Part shown: positions 11,332 to 23,141 of the stretch, piece after piece
How positions within the stretch are numbered: the first letter of the stretch is position 1
Layout of the letters: every line of letters begins with the position of its first letter
DNA from: Helianthus annuus
Taxonomy: Eukaryota; Streptophyta; Magnoliopsida; Asterales; Asteraceae
Assembly (NCBI RefSeq): GCF_002127325.2
Contig: NC_035439.2
Span: 145,034,709 to 145,098,708 of the forward strand
Direction of reading: 5' to 3'
Length of the DNA stretch: 64,000 nucleotides
The notes under the pieces: generated by a model
What the model saw: only the letters and a program-made list of their open reading frames with translations
Told to the model about the DNA's origin: nothing
Databases searched by the model: none
Made by a program: the position numbers and the translations under genes

Positions 11332-11530
11332 AAGACGCTTCTCAAGCTCTTGTCAAAGACAACGATTTGAATCGACTTATTTAAATATGTTGTATTTCAT
11401 ATTTAATTTTGTATGGATTTGTATACGGTACGGGTACTACAATTTCCCAAAAATTATGTAAAGAGAGTATCTTTACAATTTTATATTTATTTATATAATT
11501 TTTTATTATAATTGTGACCCATTTCCTACA
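11332..11530 (+). repeat. Right end of copia-like 5' LTR
   Basis: Last 199 bp of the 5' LTR; the remainder must lie left of the Tat element, outside the window. It appears identical to 16694-16892, which implies a recent insertion. Confidence 0.85.
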
Positions 11531-11800
11531 AACTTAAAACAGATTTCGTGAGATTGTGGCTACAATCTTAAAACTTTATTTATAAGGATTTTGGGTTCAC
11601 GAAAAAATTTATACTAAAAAAAATATTTTTTAGAGATTGTGATCTTATAATATTTTTTTTTGGGAAATATGTTAGTAGTACAACTTGTTGTGTTTGGATT
11701 TATTGAGATTGAGATACAATCTTAAATCCTATACCGTGGTACAAAACGAACAGTTTTGGTTCAAACGTTTGGTTTTGAAACGATTTTGGAAATCGTTAAT

Positions 11801-13278
11801 TTTTCTAACTTTGTGTTAGATGGGTTTAATATTGTAAGCCATACGTTTTTGTAAACGTTAATTTCTCTAACGTGTGTGTTAGACCGGCTTTATTTTTATA
11901 AGCAATACGTTTTTTGTAAACGTTTCATGTTCTAACATGCTTGTTAGAAATGGTCATATTATTTATATAATATGATTTAAAAAAAATGAGTGTTAAAAAT
12001 AAGTTTATTTTATATAAACTAATAAGCCTTATAATGATTTTTGTAATCATTTATTTCTACACGAGCGTGTTAGAATTGGGTTATTTATACAAACTAATAA
12101 GTTTTATGACGGTTTTTGTAATCGTTTTATGACGGTTTTTGTAATCGTTTATTTCTAACGAGCTTGTTATAATTTATTTATTGATAAGCTTTATAACAAT
12201 TTTTGTAATTTTTTACTTCCAACAAAAATGTTAGAAACTGTTTATAAAACTGTTAAATTTGAAAATGATTTTTGTAATCATTTATATTCTAACATGTGTG
12301 TTAGAAACATTCATGGAAAGTGTTAGTTTGGACAATTTTTTAATTGTTTATTTTCTAACGTGTGTGTTGGAAATGGCTTATTTATTTAAACCATACATGT
12401 GTTTATAGAAGGTCGAATTAACATTTTGTGGAAATGTTAATATTTCTAACGTGCGCGTTAGAATTTCTTTCATTTTAACATGATTGTTAAAAATGGTTAA
12501 ATACAAATGCTTTGAAATGTTTTATGTAATCATTTGATATAAGTAATTTGTTGTAGCATTGATTTTAATGAATATAAACACTTATTTTATTCTTTGTATG
12601 GTTTAGAAACAAAAGCTCATACATTGAAGTTGATGTTTGATTGGCTTCAAGATTCAAATCACCATAAAGTGATGGTGTAGTTGTGTGAGATTTATCACCA
12701 ATCTTAATTTGTGATTTCTAAATCCATTTGAGTGAAATTTTAATTACTAATTAAACTCTTCATATGATGAAACTCTTGAGTAGAATTTTAATGATGGCAT
12801 TGATGAGTTTTATTAGAATTTAAATATATAATTATTGAGACTCTTAACTCTTCTTATGGTGAAACTCTTGAGTAGAGTTTTAATGATGACATTTGATAAG
12901 TTTTATTAGAGTTTAAGTCTATAATTATTAACACTCTTAACTCTTCATATGTGAAACTCTTGACTAGAGTTTTATTGATGACATTTGACGAGTTTTAATG
13001 ATGACATGTAATGCCTTAATTTGGTCATGTTTTATATATATAAAATGACTTAAATTTCTAACACATGTGTTAGAAAATGTGTATCACGAATACAAGGTTA
13101 GAAATTGTTCATAATGAACATAAATGTTTTATGTAAACATTTAATTACCTATATGTGCATTATAAATGATGAGAAATTGTTTATTTTATAAACTATATCT
13201 TTGGAAAACGTTTTATGTAAACGTTCGATTCTATAATGTGCTTATTATAACATTTTTTTATCTAACATGCTTGTTAGA
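11801..13278. repeat. Array of imperfect palindromes CTAAC-R-TG-..-GTTAG in the retrotransposon leader
   Basis: Eleven or more copies of an 18-bp palindrome-like motif of the type TCTAACATGCTTGTTAGA occur near 11803, 11864, 11931, 12055, 12153, 12217, 12287, 12353, 12444, 12473, 13057 and 13261. They are embedded in a degenerate ~70-100 bp unit that also contains TTTTGTAAACGTTT or TTTTGTAATCATTT. The arms are conserved while the centre and flanks vary. Confidence 0.75.
12765..12995. repeat. ~98-bp tandem repeat, about 2.5 units
   Basis: Each unit contains AAACTCTTGAGTAGAATTTT or a variant, then TGATG(G/A)CATT and GAGTTTTATTAGA. A similar motif (AAACTCTTAAGTAGAG) is repeated in the 3' LTR at 16031-16236, so leader and LTR repeats share an origin. 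Confidence 0.65.
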
Positions 13279-15946
13279 AAATGTTATTTGGTGAAAAACA
13301 ACTTGGTGTTGTTGTGAACAAATTTAATTATTTAAGTTTACTGCTTAAATGTAGTATTTGTAACAACTTGGTGTTGTTTTAAGCATAATTGTCCAAGTTT
13401 AAAGTTTCAAGATGAAATGAGAAACTTGTACTTACAAGTGCATGGAGTCTTATTGAGGGAGTACCTCAAGACATGCCATGGGACGATATTGTTGAGAAGA
13501 TTTCAGTAAGATTATAAAGTGTTGAAGATAAAAGCACTTTGCTATTTGATGTCTACATATTGTCTATGGTTCCGTTTAAATTTCAAAAGTGATTGACATT
13601 TATGATTTAGTTTCCAATGTATTTTATTGTTTTGTGTTCAATATCTTCGGATAACACATGCAATTTTTTACAAAGAAATAAATCACTAATGTTTGTGACG
13701 TATAAATTATTTTTGTGAAAATAATTATAACGCCAATTATACATTGTTTAACAGAATATGGTTTTAAACGGATAGTACATGAAAATTCTTGGACATAAAC
13801 AACTTAAGAGTTGTTGCATTGACTAAATGTCAAAGACGAGACATCAAATGTGTAACCACATCATGAGAGAATAATGAAAGAACGTACTAAGTGTATTGAG
13901 ATGAAATACACAAATGAGATTCATGTCGACATACTTCGTTAGGAGTCATTGGAAAATTCATAAGTGTGAATAATAAATCTTGCGAGATTTGTTCCAAGTG
14001 ATCTACATGTAGATGCGTCTACCACTTGATTATTGTTAGAACTATATGGAGATTTTACCTTTATTTGGGAGAGCATCCTAAATATACATATCTCCTAATG
14101 AATAACAATAATTGTGTGCAAATCACTTATAGCAAAATTATGAATGCCATGTTGTTGAGTGTCAATCTAATTGACTCTATGTCACACATAATAGTGATTG
14201 TAGACGAGGAACATTCATCTTGTTGGTGATGAATGTGTTCACCAAGTGACTTGGATTAAGACTTATGTTTAAGTCCTTATGAGTCAATGGTAAAGTGTTG
14301 GAGATCAAAGGTAAACAAGTTATGTTCCTTAAATGAATGATAAAATTTAGCTATGTGCTATATACAATAATTCGTGAGACCTTCCTAAATATTGTTGTTT
14401 TAGGATTATGAATAAGTCTCATTATTTTGTCTTAACAAGGGATGAATGTTGCAAAGTGATATTATGATATCCTTAGGGTTGTGAATAATCAGAATGATGC
14501 ATCTTCTGTTCACATGCTAAAGTATTGTAGTCTAAAGCATGCTAGACTAGTACTTGGTTAATTGTGGGTCTTGATGGAGACTAATTAACTCTAAACATTT
14601 AAATGTGTATGAACACAAAAAGAATTTGTGTATAGACAAAGTTGAGGGAGAATTTTCATTCATTATAAGGAAAAGGCATGTAACATTTTAAGAGTTTGTT
14701 CGAAAAGCTAATGAGGAGAACTCATTGTCTAAGCTTATTCTAGATGTTAAATTAGAATTATTCTAAGTTGGTGACAAACTTATGCCAATGGCATGTGTTG
14801 CTTTGCTTAGCTCGGAAGCTTATGTAAGCTAATGCAATATGAGTTAAATCAAATGGCAAGAAATGTGGGGGAAGATCCATTTAAGAAACAACCCTATTAG
14901 GGTATATAGAAATGGTTCTCATTAACCCATCTAGATGTTATCCAATAACACTTAAATGTGGGGGTGTCTTGCATTTGTACCATAAAATTTTGGCAATAAG
15001 GATTTTGTAATCCAATCTAACATTGCAAACAGACGACTAAGTGGAGGACACAAATGTCGTACTGCATAATGGAGATGTGTTTGCCTTATATAATAAATGT
15101 ATCATTCTAAGACAAATATTATAACCAGATTCAGGTGGCCACTGAGGTTATAGTCTTAGAAGTTGACAATAGGCAATGTTAACTTTCGAGTTACGAACAC
15201 GTCATGACAATTGATCTCAATTGCAAAGTTATCTTCAGTGACTTGTCAAAGACAAATATAATGTTATGGATCCAACAACCTGAGGGTTTATTAGAGATCA
15301 AGTTGTGGAATGAGACTAAAGCTCATGGAAAAAGGGTGTGTGAAGGAAACCTACCTTAGTTGACTGGAGATCCCAAGATCTAAGCTCAATAGGACAACGA
15401 ATTCATATGCCTAAGGGCGGTCACTGTGGGGGCATAGCTGATATGCATAAGCTAGTATATATGGTCATATATACCCCCTAAATGATAAAAGGGTGTTTAA
15501 ATACGTCCTAGTTCATTCCTATGAAATTCAGTGACAAATTGTGAGGCTAAGCATATTATGAGGTAAATGATTTTGCGTAATCATGATAACTACGATGCTT
15601 TTAATGATTTAAGGAGAATCACCTATGTTAGAGAGAAGTGGGGTCGCTTCGAATGGAATTGGGGGCACAATTCCTAGAGCTCTCGCAGAACCAGGAAAGT
15701 GTTCCACGACCATTATTGGACACGACTATGAGGGGATGACCCAGCTAAGGAGAGTATTGTGTGAATTGTATTGTCGTCTACATAAATGGGGTTTGTTCAA
15801 GGACATCGTGTCTACAAACCGCTAGGAGGCTAAGTATGCTTCACAACGGAAAGTTCAAAGGGACACCTACTTATCCGGCAATACTCAACTATCGAGGTTC
15901 CATTGGAAACTTTGTGTTTTGATCAATCTCCATTCATGTGGGGGAT

Positions 15947-16892
15947 TGTTGGAAATTTAGATATTATGAATGGATATTAATTTAGTGAGATTATATTTTA
16001 ATGAAATTATAATTATTTACTAGATTACTATATGGAACATAAACTCTTAAGAAGAGTTTTTATGTCAATTTATTAGTGTTTATTAGAGTTTATGTCTCTA
16101 ATAAATCTCTAATTAAGTACTAGACTCTTCATATGTAACATAAACTCTTAAGTAGAGTTTTTATGTCAATTTATTAGTGTTTATTAGAGTTTATGTCTCT
16201 AATAAATTTCTAATTAAGTGAGACATGTCTCTACCCATGTCTTTTGTATTAATAGTAGGCTATGTGCCTAACTTGATGAGTTGTAGATATAAAACTACAA
16301 GAGTAAGAATACAAGTAGGAGATATAATATATGTATGAAGAGTCTTTGGAGAAGTAGTATTTGATGACCCATATGTTGGGAACATATAGAGATAAGTTTC
16401 TCTACATGATTCAACTACTTTCTATTTTTTAGTTTTCAAAAGGTCTAACACTATGTTTTTATCCGGTGTAACCTCGGGCGTGTGGCCTTCTCCGGCAGTA
16501 CATACTGCTTCGGCTGTTGTACCCTGGGAAACAGACGCGTCATCTTTAGTAGAGGCGCGAAATCTGTTTTAAGGGAAGCGTGTTGAACACGTGCCTCAGC
16601 CACAACCGTCAACACCAGTTTGTTCACTCTTGCAGCAAAGAAGGATCGCACAAGGAGACGCGGTTCAAGTTCTCGTAGCAGAAATTGTACAAGAAGACGC
16701 TTCTCAAGCTCTTGTCAAAGACAACGATTTGAATCGACTTATTTAAATATGTTGTATTTCATATTTAATTTTGTATGGATTTGTATACGGTACGGGTACT
16801 ACAATTTCCCAAAAATTATGTAAAGAGAGTATCTTTACAATTTTATATTTATTTATATAATTTTTTATTATAATTGTGACCCATTTCCTACA
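15947..16892 (+). repeat. 3' LTR of the copia-like element (946 bp)
   Basis: It starts TGTTGGAAATT after a polypurine tract at 15937-15946 and ends CCTACA. It contains a 101-bp tandem duplication (16031-16131 and 16132-16236). The bases after it, GACCT, are the expected target duplication; the same bases occur uninterrupted in the related repeat at 20788. Confidence 0.8.
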
Positions 16893-17264
16893 GACCTTTC
16901 ATATTTCCGGTAATTAACCTAACTTTCCCAGTTTGTGCGTGCGCTGCTCACAACCTACCAATCTTCCATATTCCATCCTGAACTTGATTCATTCAACACT
17001 CTAATACCATAAACCTATTGTAGACATTTATTTAAAATAACTTTGTTTGAAAATTAAGTACTTTTGGATTATTTTTGTTATGGATTAATTTTCATTATAG
17101 AATCATGTATTTTTGGATTACTTTCTAAGTTGAAGTTTTACTTTTATGGAATTACAGGGGTTAATTAGTCAACCTGATTAAACCGCCAGTATAACCGATT
17201 ATACAATTTCTAAGCCCAACCTGATATGATTTAAATACCAATTTTTAAAACATTGATTATGTGA
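16893..17264 (+). repeat. hAT-like dispersed repeat, copy 1 (right part)
   Basis: It aligns with 20786-21162 at roughly 90% identity by eye. Its left ~200 bp are missing because the copia-like element inserted at GACCT. The shared part ends TTTTTAAAACATTG, the inverse of the left end of copy 2. Confidence 0.7.
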
Positions 17265-17356
17265 GGGAATAAAATTTACTGTTCCAATTAGATCATTCTA
17301 CTTTATTTTGGTGTTCTAATGCTGGATATTTTACCTGAATAGCAGGTCATAGTCTT

Positions 17357-17691
17357 ACATGACATTTATTTAACTTTTTTTTAAAAAACATGTTGACATG
17401 GAATAAAAAAAAAGAAATATAATAAATCAAAACAAAATCAAAATCTAAAAGGATCAAATATTACAAATCGTTGAAATTTTATCGTTAGTTGTTTATCTTC
17501 TTCTATAACTTTTTAGATATTTTGAAAAAAAAATCACATTTTTTAAAAATTTTCGCGTTTTTTTAACTTTTCTACAATTTTTAAAATTTTTTTAAACCCA
17601 TTTCGCATTTTTTTCCTAATCCATTTAGCATTTATGTGCCATGTCAACAAAATTTTTTAAATAAAAAACCTAAATAAATGTCATGTCAACA
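17357..17691. mobile_element. Foldback/MITE-like element with ATGACATTTATTTA ends
   Basis: The left arm ATGACATTTATTTAAC..ACATGTTGACATGG (17357-17402) is mirrored by CCATGTCAAC..TAAATAAATGTCAT at about 17640-17691. The right end is partly duplicated in tandem immediately afterwards (to 17720). The interior is AT-rich without coding sequence. The superfamily is unclear. Confidence 0.5.
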
Positions 17692-17933
17692 AATTTTTTT
17701 AAATAAAAAACCTAAATAAACGCTTCTCCTTACAACTTTCATCAAATGCCTCACCCTTCCTTTTTATTACAGTCATACGACACGTTTTTTGTTTCTTCAA
17801 TCTTTGTTACTTATTAAAGTTTTATTTTTTTCTACTTTTAGAAATATTTGACCACCTAACGACTGTAAAATGTCTCGTGTGATTGACATCTTAAATCCAT
17901 TAAATACTTTGGGTAAAATCTAATTTTCTTTTC

Positions 17934-18154
17934 ATACGGGCCGTATACAATTATACGGCCCGTATACATTGTTCGTATCCATTGTATACGACCAGGCAAA
18001 TTCTTTACACATGGTGTATATGGGCCGTATACAGTTATACGGCCCGTATGGAATGAAAAAAACTGACAAAGTCTGAAGGCACAGACTTTGCTAGTTTTAT
18101 TTTATTCTATACGGGCCGTATAACTGTATACGGCCCGTATACACCATGTGTAAA
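17934..18154. repeat. Long hairpin with repeated ATACGGGCCGTATA palindromes
   Basis: Arms 18004-18075 and 18082-18154 are nearly perfect inverted copies (~72 bp) around a 6-base loop AAGGCA. Each arm itself holds a smaller inverted pair GGGCCGTATA..TATACGGCCC. A further such pair lies at 17934-17966. No coding potential. It may be a foldback transposon or the subterminal part of a MULE-type element. Confidence 0.75.
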
Positions 18155-18159
18155 TAAGT

Positions 18160-18975
18160 TTTTGCCATGTATTAATATTATGACCCTTTAAACAATCCTT
18201 TTTATTATTTTGAGAAAACTAATGAATTACGACTCTGAATTTTGAGAATTTCTATTTTTTATCAGGATTTTAGATAAATATTATTAGGTTAAAACCATCA
18301 AACAAAATTGCCACCATTCACTCTCTCCCTCCCTCTACTATTTCCTTCCTCCCCACACTGCCGCCGTCATAGCCACACCACCTCCACCACTCCAAGTCCG
18401 CCGCAGCCACCACCACAATCGCTCACCAAGTTCAAATATTTTTTTTCTCCGATTTTCTAGCTTCCATCTCTCTCTCTAAAAACCCTATTTTTCTCTCTAA
18501 AAAACCCAAACTTTTAGCACATCAACCCACTCAAAGAACAAATCTAAAAGAATGGAGAGTGGAGGTGGTAGTGGCTGTAGTACCTGGCGACGGCGTGGTT
18601 GTGGTTGCGGTTGCTGTGGTGAAACCGCCTCTTAGTGGCGGTGGTGGCGGTAGAACCCATTGGGGGATGTTGTGGTGGGTGGAGAAAACGCCTCTGAACA
18701 AATGTACCTTTAAGGGCTAGGTAAAACCATGCAATGAAAGTAAAAAAAAAAACATGAAGCATTGTGTTATCTTTCCAACTTAATACGGAGCCGGAGGTCG
18801 ACGGTGGTTCACCGCCAAGGTGGACAAGGAGGTGGTCTTTGAAGACTGTTTGGGTGGACCTGGGAATTTGTATTGTGTTTGTCTGAATGTAGGCTGAAAC
18901 GATGCTTTAAACAAAGGGTAAAGTTGTAATTTGTGTTGGTGGCACTGTAGCCACCGACCTTGTTTTGATATTATA
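18160..18975. other. No gene recognised; CT-rich then GGT/GGC-rich stretch
   Basis: The region 18310-18520 is CT- and CCAC-rich and looks like a plant 5' leader (CTCTCTCTAAAAACCC), followed by an ATG at 18552 and a GGTGGCGGT-rich stretch. The frame is short and I see no known domain. It could be a captured gene fragment, but this is not supported further. Confidence 0.35.
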
Positions 18976-18978
18976 TAA

Positions 18979-19007
18979 ACTAGCTTACAACCCCGTGTAT
19001 TACACGG
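18979..19007 (-). mobile_element. Helitron 3' end (minus strand)
   Basis: On the minus strand a short hairpin CCGTGTA-A-TACACGG is followed nine bases later by CTAG and then T, the classical Helitron 3' terminus (hairpin, then CTRR, inserted before T). The Helitron body extends to the right; its 5' end was not found. Confidence 0.5.
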
Positions 19008-19009
19008 AT

Positions 19010-20585
19010 TGAATGACGAAAAATGTAAATTATAAACTTGTATATAATCCTTATTAATGAAATGACTTATTTAGATAAATTAATAAAACAAAAGAATAGT
19101 TATATTTTCGTTACTTGTACATGTGATTTGATACTTTATTACTAATTATTGTTTATACCCAAATAATATATTTTATCTTAACAAACATATATGGTTAGGG
19201 TAAAATGAAAACTTCTACGAGTTGTGAGAACCTAGATAACTTGACCTTACAAAAAGGTTTTTTGAATATTTTACAGAGAATGTGAATGAGCGGTTAAAGA
19301 CTCAATGTGTTAAACTTTTTGATTTTGGATTCAAATGGTTAATACCACTAAAACATAAGGACTCAAAAAGTAAGTTACTATTAATTAAATTTGAAATTAT
19401 ACGTTTGATCTCTAACTATATTAAATAATATTATATTTATTATATTATTTGATACATTTATATTTGTTATAGATAATTATTAATTAAATTTGAATTTAGA
19501 CGTTTATCTCTAACTTTATTAATTAATATTATATTATATTTTGTGTACAAAATTAATATGTAATACTACTATTAAGAGGAAGGATGCACAAAAGAGTGAC
19601 ACGTGTGCAAAATTTTTTTTTATTTATTAGTATAAGAAGATATCTATAATGAATATATCATGAACACCGGCATACATTGTATTATTGTAATAGACTTCCA
19701 TGATGACATTAGACGCCCACATGCTATCATATTTCAATACACATGCGTGATTCAAGTGTGCAAGTTGTAGAGCTAGATTTAGATTCATATTACGTCATGG
19801 ACTCATGAATTACTAACGGCGGATCTAGAAAAAACCTAAAGAGGTAACGCTTATATAAAAAGGGGCAGCGAAATCAAAAAAACATCAATTTTTTCCAAAA
19901 TTTACACTACCGTCAGAGCGTTAAGGGGCAACTTGTTCTATGCTAGGTCCACACCACTGTAATGAAATCTAGAACTTATGAAATCCACTACGTGTGCTAA
20001 TATGGATTTACTTTTATAAATCTAGAATATATGAAAATTCATTGACTTATTTATAAATCTGGAATATATGAAATTCATTGACTTAAAATTCCAATAGGAA
20101 GCAGAGGAGAAAAGATCTCAAGGGGAATGATCAATGATGCCAAACTAGTCTAGTCCCATGAGAAATTCATTAAATTGCTTAGTTTCCTTAAACTTGGTCA
20201 TTAACTTCCCAATACTACAAGAACAGTTTCCACATGTGCAAAGGGGTGTACATGGTAACACTGAATGTACTTCATCCCACAAACCAGGCCCTCATCCTTG
20301 TGTAGTAGGTTGTGACTTCTGGTTTCTTTTCGGCACCCTTTCCGTCGACCATGGTGGCGACGATGGAGTTCTTGGTGTATGCAATTGTGTTGTGATTTTC
20401 GGGTTTTTAATTTTGGTTAGCCTGTTCCGATACCATAAAAATTTATGATATCAAAAGTTGTATTATAATTCACTAAACCATTTACAAGAGAAGGAGCCAT
20501 AAAATAAGACCAAATAATACAACAAATCAGTCTAAAATTAAAAAAAAAGATATATGTTAATATCTTGGTTGAGTTCCATTATATG
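19010..20585. other. AT-rich DNA without a supported gene
   Basis: It is partly the body of the Helitron ending at 18979. There are short direct repeats near 19380-19540 (ATTAATTAAATTTGAA). The frame at 20158-20448 has no recognisable domain or codon signal and is not called. Confidence 0.5.
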
Positions 20586-20586
20586 C

Positions 20587-21150
20587 AATGTTTAAAATAC
20601 CGGTATGTACCAGTCGGTGATATCATATACCGGGCATGGGCCCGGTACGAAAAAAGACCGATAATACTAGAATATGGTATATGTTATACATTGGCGGTAA
20701 ATCTTCTTCTACAGTTGAATCGGTTTGCAAAATCTTCAAATTTAATTTTTATATTTTATTAAAATCTGATAGTAAGGTAATAGCCGACCTTTCATATTTC
20801 CGGTAATTAACCTAGCTTTCCCAGTTCATGCGTGCGCTGCTCACGACCTTCCCATCTTCCATACTCCATCCTGAATTTGATTTATTCAACACTCCAATAC
20901 CATAAACCTATTGTAGACATTTATTTAAAATAACTTTGTTTGAAAATTAAGTACTTTTGGATTATTTTTGTTATGGATTATTTTTCATTATAGAATCATG
21001 TATTTTTGGATTACTTTCTAAGATGAAGTTACACTTTTATGGAATTACAGGGTTAATTAGTCAACCTGATTAAATCGCCAGTATCAGTATAACCAATTAT
21101 ACCATTTCTAAGCCCAATCTGATATGATTTAAAAACTGATTTTTAAAACA
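20587..21150 (+). mobile_element. hAT-like MITE, copy 2
   Basis: The left end CAATGTTTAAAATACCGG (20587) mirrors the right end TTTTTAAAACATTG (to about 21150). Flanking 8-mers ATTATATG and GTTATGTG are similar, compatible with an old 8-bp target duplication. The part from 20786 matches copy 1 at 16893. Non-coding. The superfamily call rests on the 8-bp duplication and is tentative. Confidence 0.45.
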
Positions 21151-21922
21151 TTGGTTATGTGATGATATGATAGCAATAAATAAATGTAAGCAACTTAAAA
21201 TATGGTAATTGTGACAACTAATGGAGTAAACCGGATTATGGTCAAAGTAGAATCGCTTGGGTCAAAACTGGCCGATCTAAAAAAACCATCATCTTGGTTT
21301 GTATCACACGGGTTCCGAACAAAATGAACTCATATGGCCATGAGGTGTACTCTAACAATTTCGGTGTTAACGGTGACATGTCATATTAACCGGTATTGCA
21401 TGTGAAAGGGCATTAAAGGGATTATATGTTAATATGTTAACCGGATTATAAAGATTGAATTAATTATTCTTTTCTTTTTAAAACAAAAACCATTAAAAAA
21501 TATGGTGAAGTTAACGAGATTAAACCATTTCCTTGAAGTGGTGTAAAGTAATATGGGGAAAAATAGATGATGTGGCACTTAGATGAAGTTAAGTGATTAT
21601 TCTAATTATTACAAAACTATCGGTTTAACTGATTTCAAAGAAAAATAAAATACTAATTATTCTAATCGTCTTATATATCATTTAAAATGGGTCGATCTCT
21701 TTTGCCATTCAATTCAAATAAATACGTCTCATGAAAAGGTTATTTTCCCGATTATGCATATTTTCAGTTCAAAATTAGCAACCTTATATATTGTCAAAAT
21801 ATCTTTTCCGTAATCATTAGTTATTGTTTTGCCTGTCCATTCTTTTTTTTTTTTAAAGATCAACAAACTATTATTCAAGGGTGTACATATTCAGACACCT
21901 TGTTCCCTAAATTCACACCCTT

Positions 21923-21958
21923 CTATACGCTTCGTATAGGGCTATACGAAGCGTATAG
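21923..21958. repeat. Perfect 17-bp-arm palindrome in left MULE end
   Basis: CTATACGCTTCGTATAG, two bases, then its exact reverse complement. A related palindrome with the sequence TATACGAGGCGTC follows at 22061-22090 (14-bp arms) and a half copy at 22157-22175. Confidence 0.85.
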
Positions 21959-22301
21959 GGTTGCTTTTCCCGACCAACTTCTGCACCTCGTACAACGTCA
22001 CATCAGTCAACTTATACGGGGAGTCTAGGCCTGTACGAGGGGCCAATACGAAGGCCCTTAGACGCCTCGTATAGACCTATACGAGGCGTCTTGGACTGAC
22101 CGATTTGACTATGAAGGGACTATGTCTGACATGACTTAAAGGCATACGGGGAGTAAAGACCTATACGAGGCGTCTTTAGCTCCCATAAAATGCAACCTAC
22201 AGTGCGTTCTTGGTCCACATCCGAGGTTTCAACAAAAAACCACTCACATTCTGTTTGTTTTTTTATTTGTGTTTGCGTTATTATCATCCCGGAGTGTTGA
22301 A

Positions 22302-23098
22302 ATGTCATCATATTGGAACGGCAACTATATCTTCGGGCAATATTCTAGCGAAAACTGGGGGCACGAAAGCGTTCCGGTAACAGTTATTAGCGTAAATGTT
22401 ATAATTACTTGTTGTTTTCGTTTATTATTTACTAATGATGATACGGTTGTCTATTTTGGAGGAGTCTGGCATTCCCGATTCTAATGAGCAAGAGGAGGTT
22501 GTGTCTAGTATACAAGGAAAACAAAACAGCCCGTTTCTAGATTTGAACAAGCATCCTCCTGTTGATGAAACAGCCCCTGTAGATGACTCATACCCTGCTA
22601 GTGGATACGGAGGAGACGGTGGATACGGAGGAGACGGTGGATACGGAGGACACGGTGGATACGGAGGAGACGGTGGATACGGAGGAGACGGTGGATACGG
22701 AGGAGACCGTGGATACGGAGGAGACGGTGGATACGGAGGAGACGGTGGATACGGAGGAGACCGTGGATACGGAGGAGACGGTGGATACGGAGGAGACGGT
22801 GGATACGGAGGGGACGGTGGATATGGTGGATACGGTGGATACGGGGGATACGGTGGATACGGAGGAGACGGTGATCATCAGCAATTCATTTCCCCGGGCA
22901 CTCCTTATGTTCATCAAAACAATTCGGACGTTGGAGGATATGGTGGTTATGGTGGATATGGTAGATATGGTAGTGAAGCACCTCCCATTCTGGACAGTCT
23001 GTACTTAAAAAAGACGGTATAAATTACTATTTTATTATTAATATTTTATTATTATTAATTTTATTATTATTATTTTTATTATATTATTATTATTATTA

Positions 23099-23141
<43 letters not shown>

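Larger units (their letters stand above)
11332..16892 (+). mobile_element. Gene-less copia-like LTR element (LARD-type), 5' LTR split by the Tat insertion
   Basis: Bases 11332-11530 and 16694-16892 are identical by eye over 199 bp, both ending in CCTACA; they are the right ends of two LTRs. The 3' LTR begins TGTTGGAAATTTAG at 15947, right after a purine tract (TGTGGGGGAT). The interior (11531-15946) has no reading frame with a recognisable gag or pol domain; open stretches are under 70 codons. It holds a palindrome array (11801-13278) and ~98-bp repeats (12765-12995). No standard tRNA-Met primer site follows 11530. The tail near 15340-15800 loosely resembles the non-coding ends of some plant copia elements, which is weak recall only. 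The element lies inside a hAT-like repeat that resumes at 16893. Confidence 0.75.

Noticed and set aside
11801..13278. CRISPR-like array of palindromic repeats
   Set aside because: Repeats are degenerate with irregular spacing inside a plant LTR element; there are no uniform spacers.
14026..14229. 67-codon frame as pol remnant
   Set aside because: No motif of RT, integrase or RNase H can be aligned by eye.
20158..20448. 96-codon frame as a host gene
   Set aside because: No domain, no splice partners and AT-rich flanks; it is probably chance within repeat DNA.
22583..23008. Independent Val-Asp-Thr-Glu or Val-Ser-Thr repeat proteins in other frames of the minisatellite
   Set aside because: The 18-bp repeat has no stops in several frames; only the GYGG frame joins correctly to the exons before and after it.
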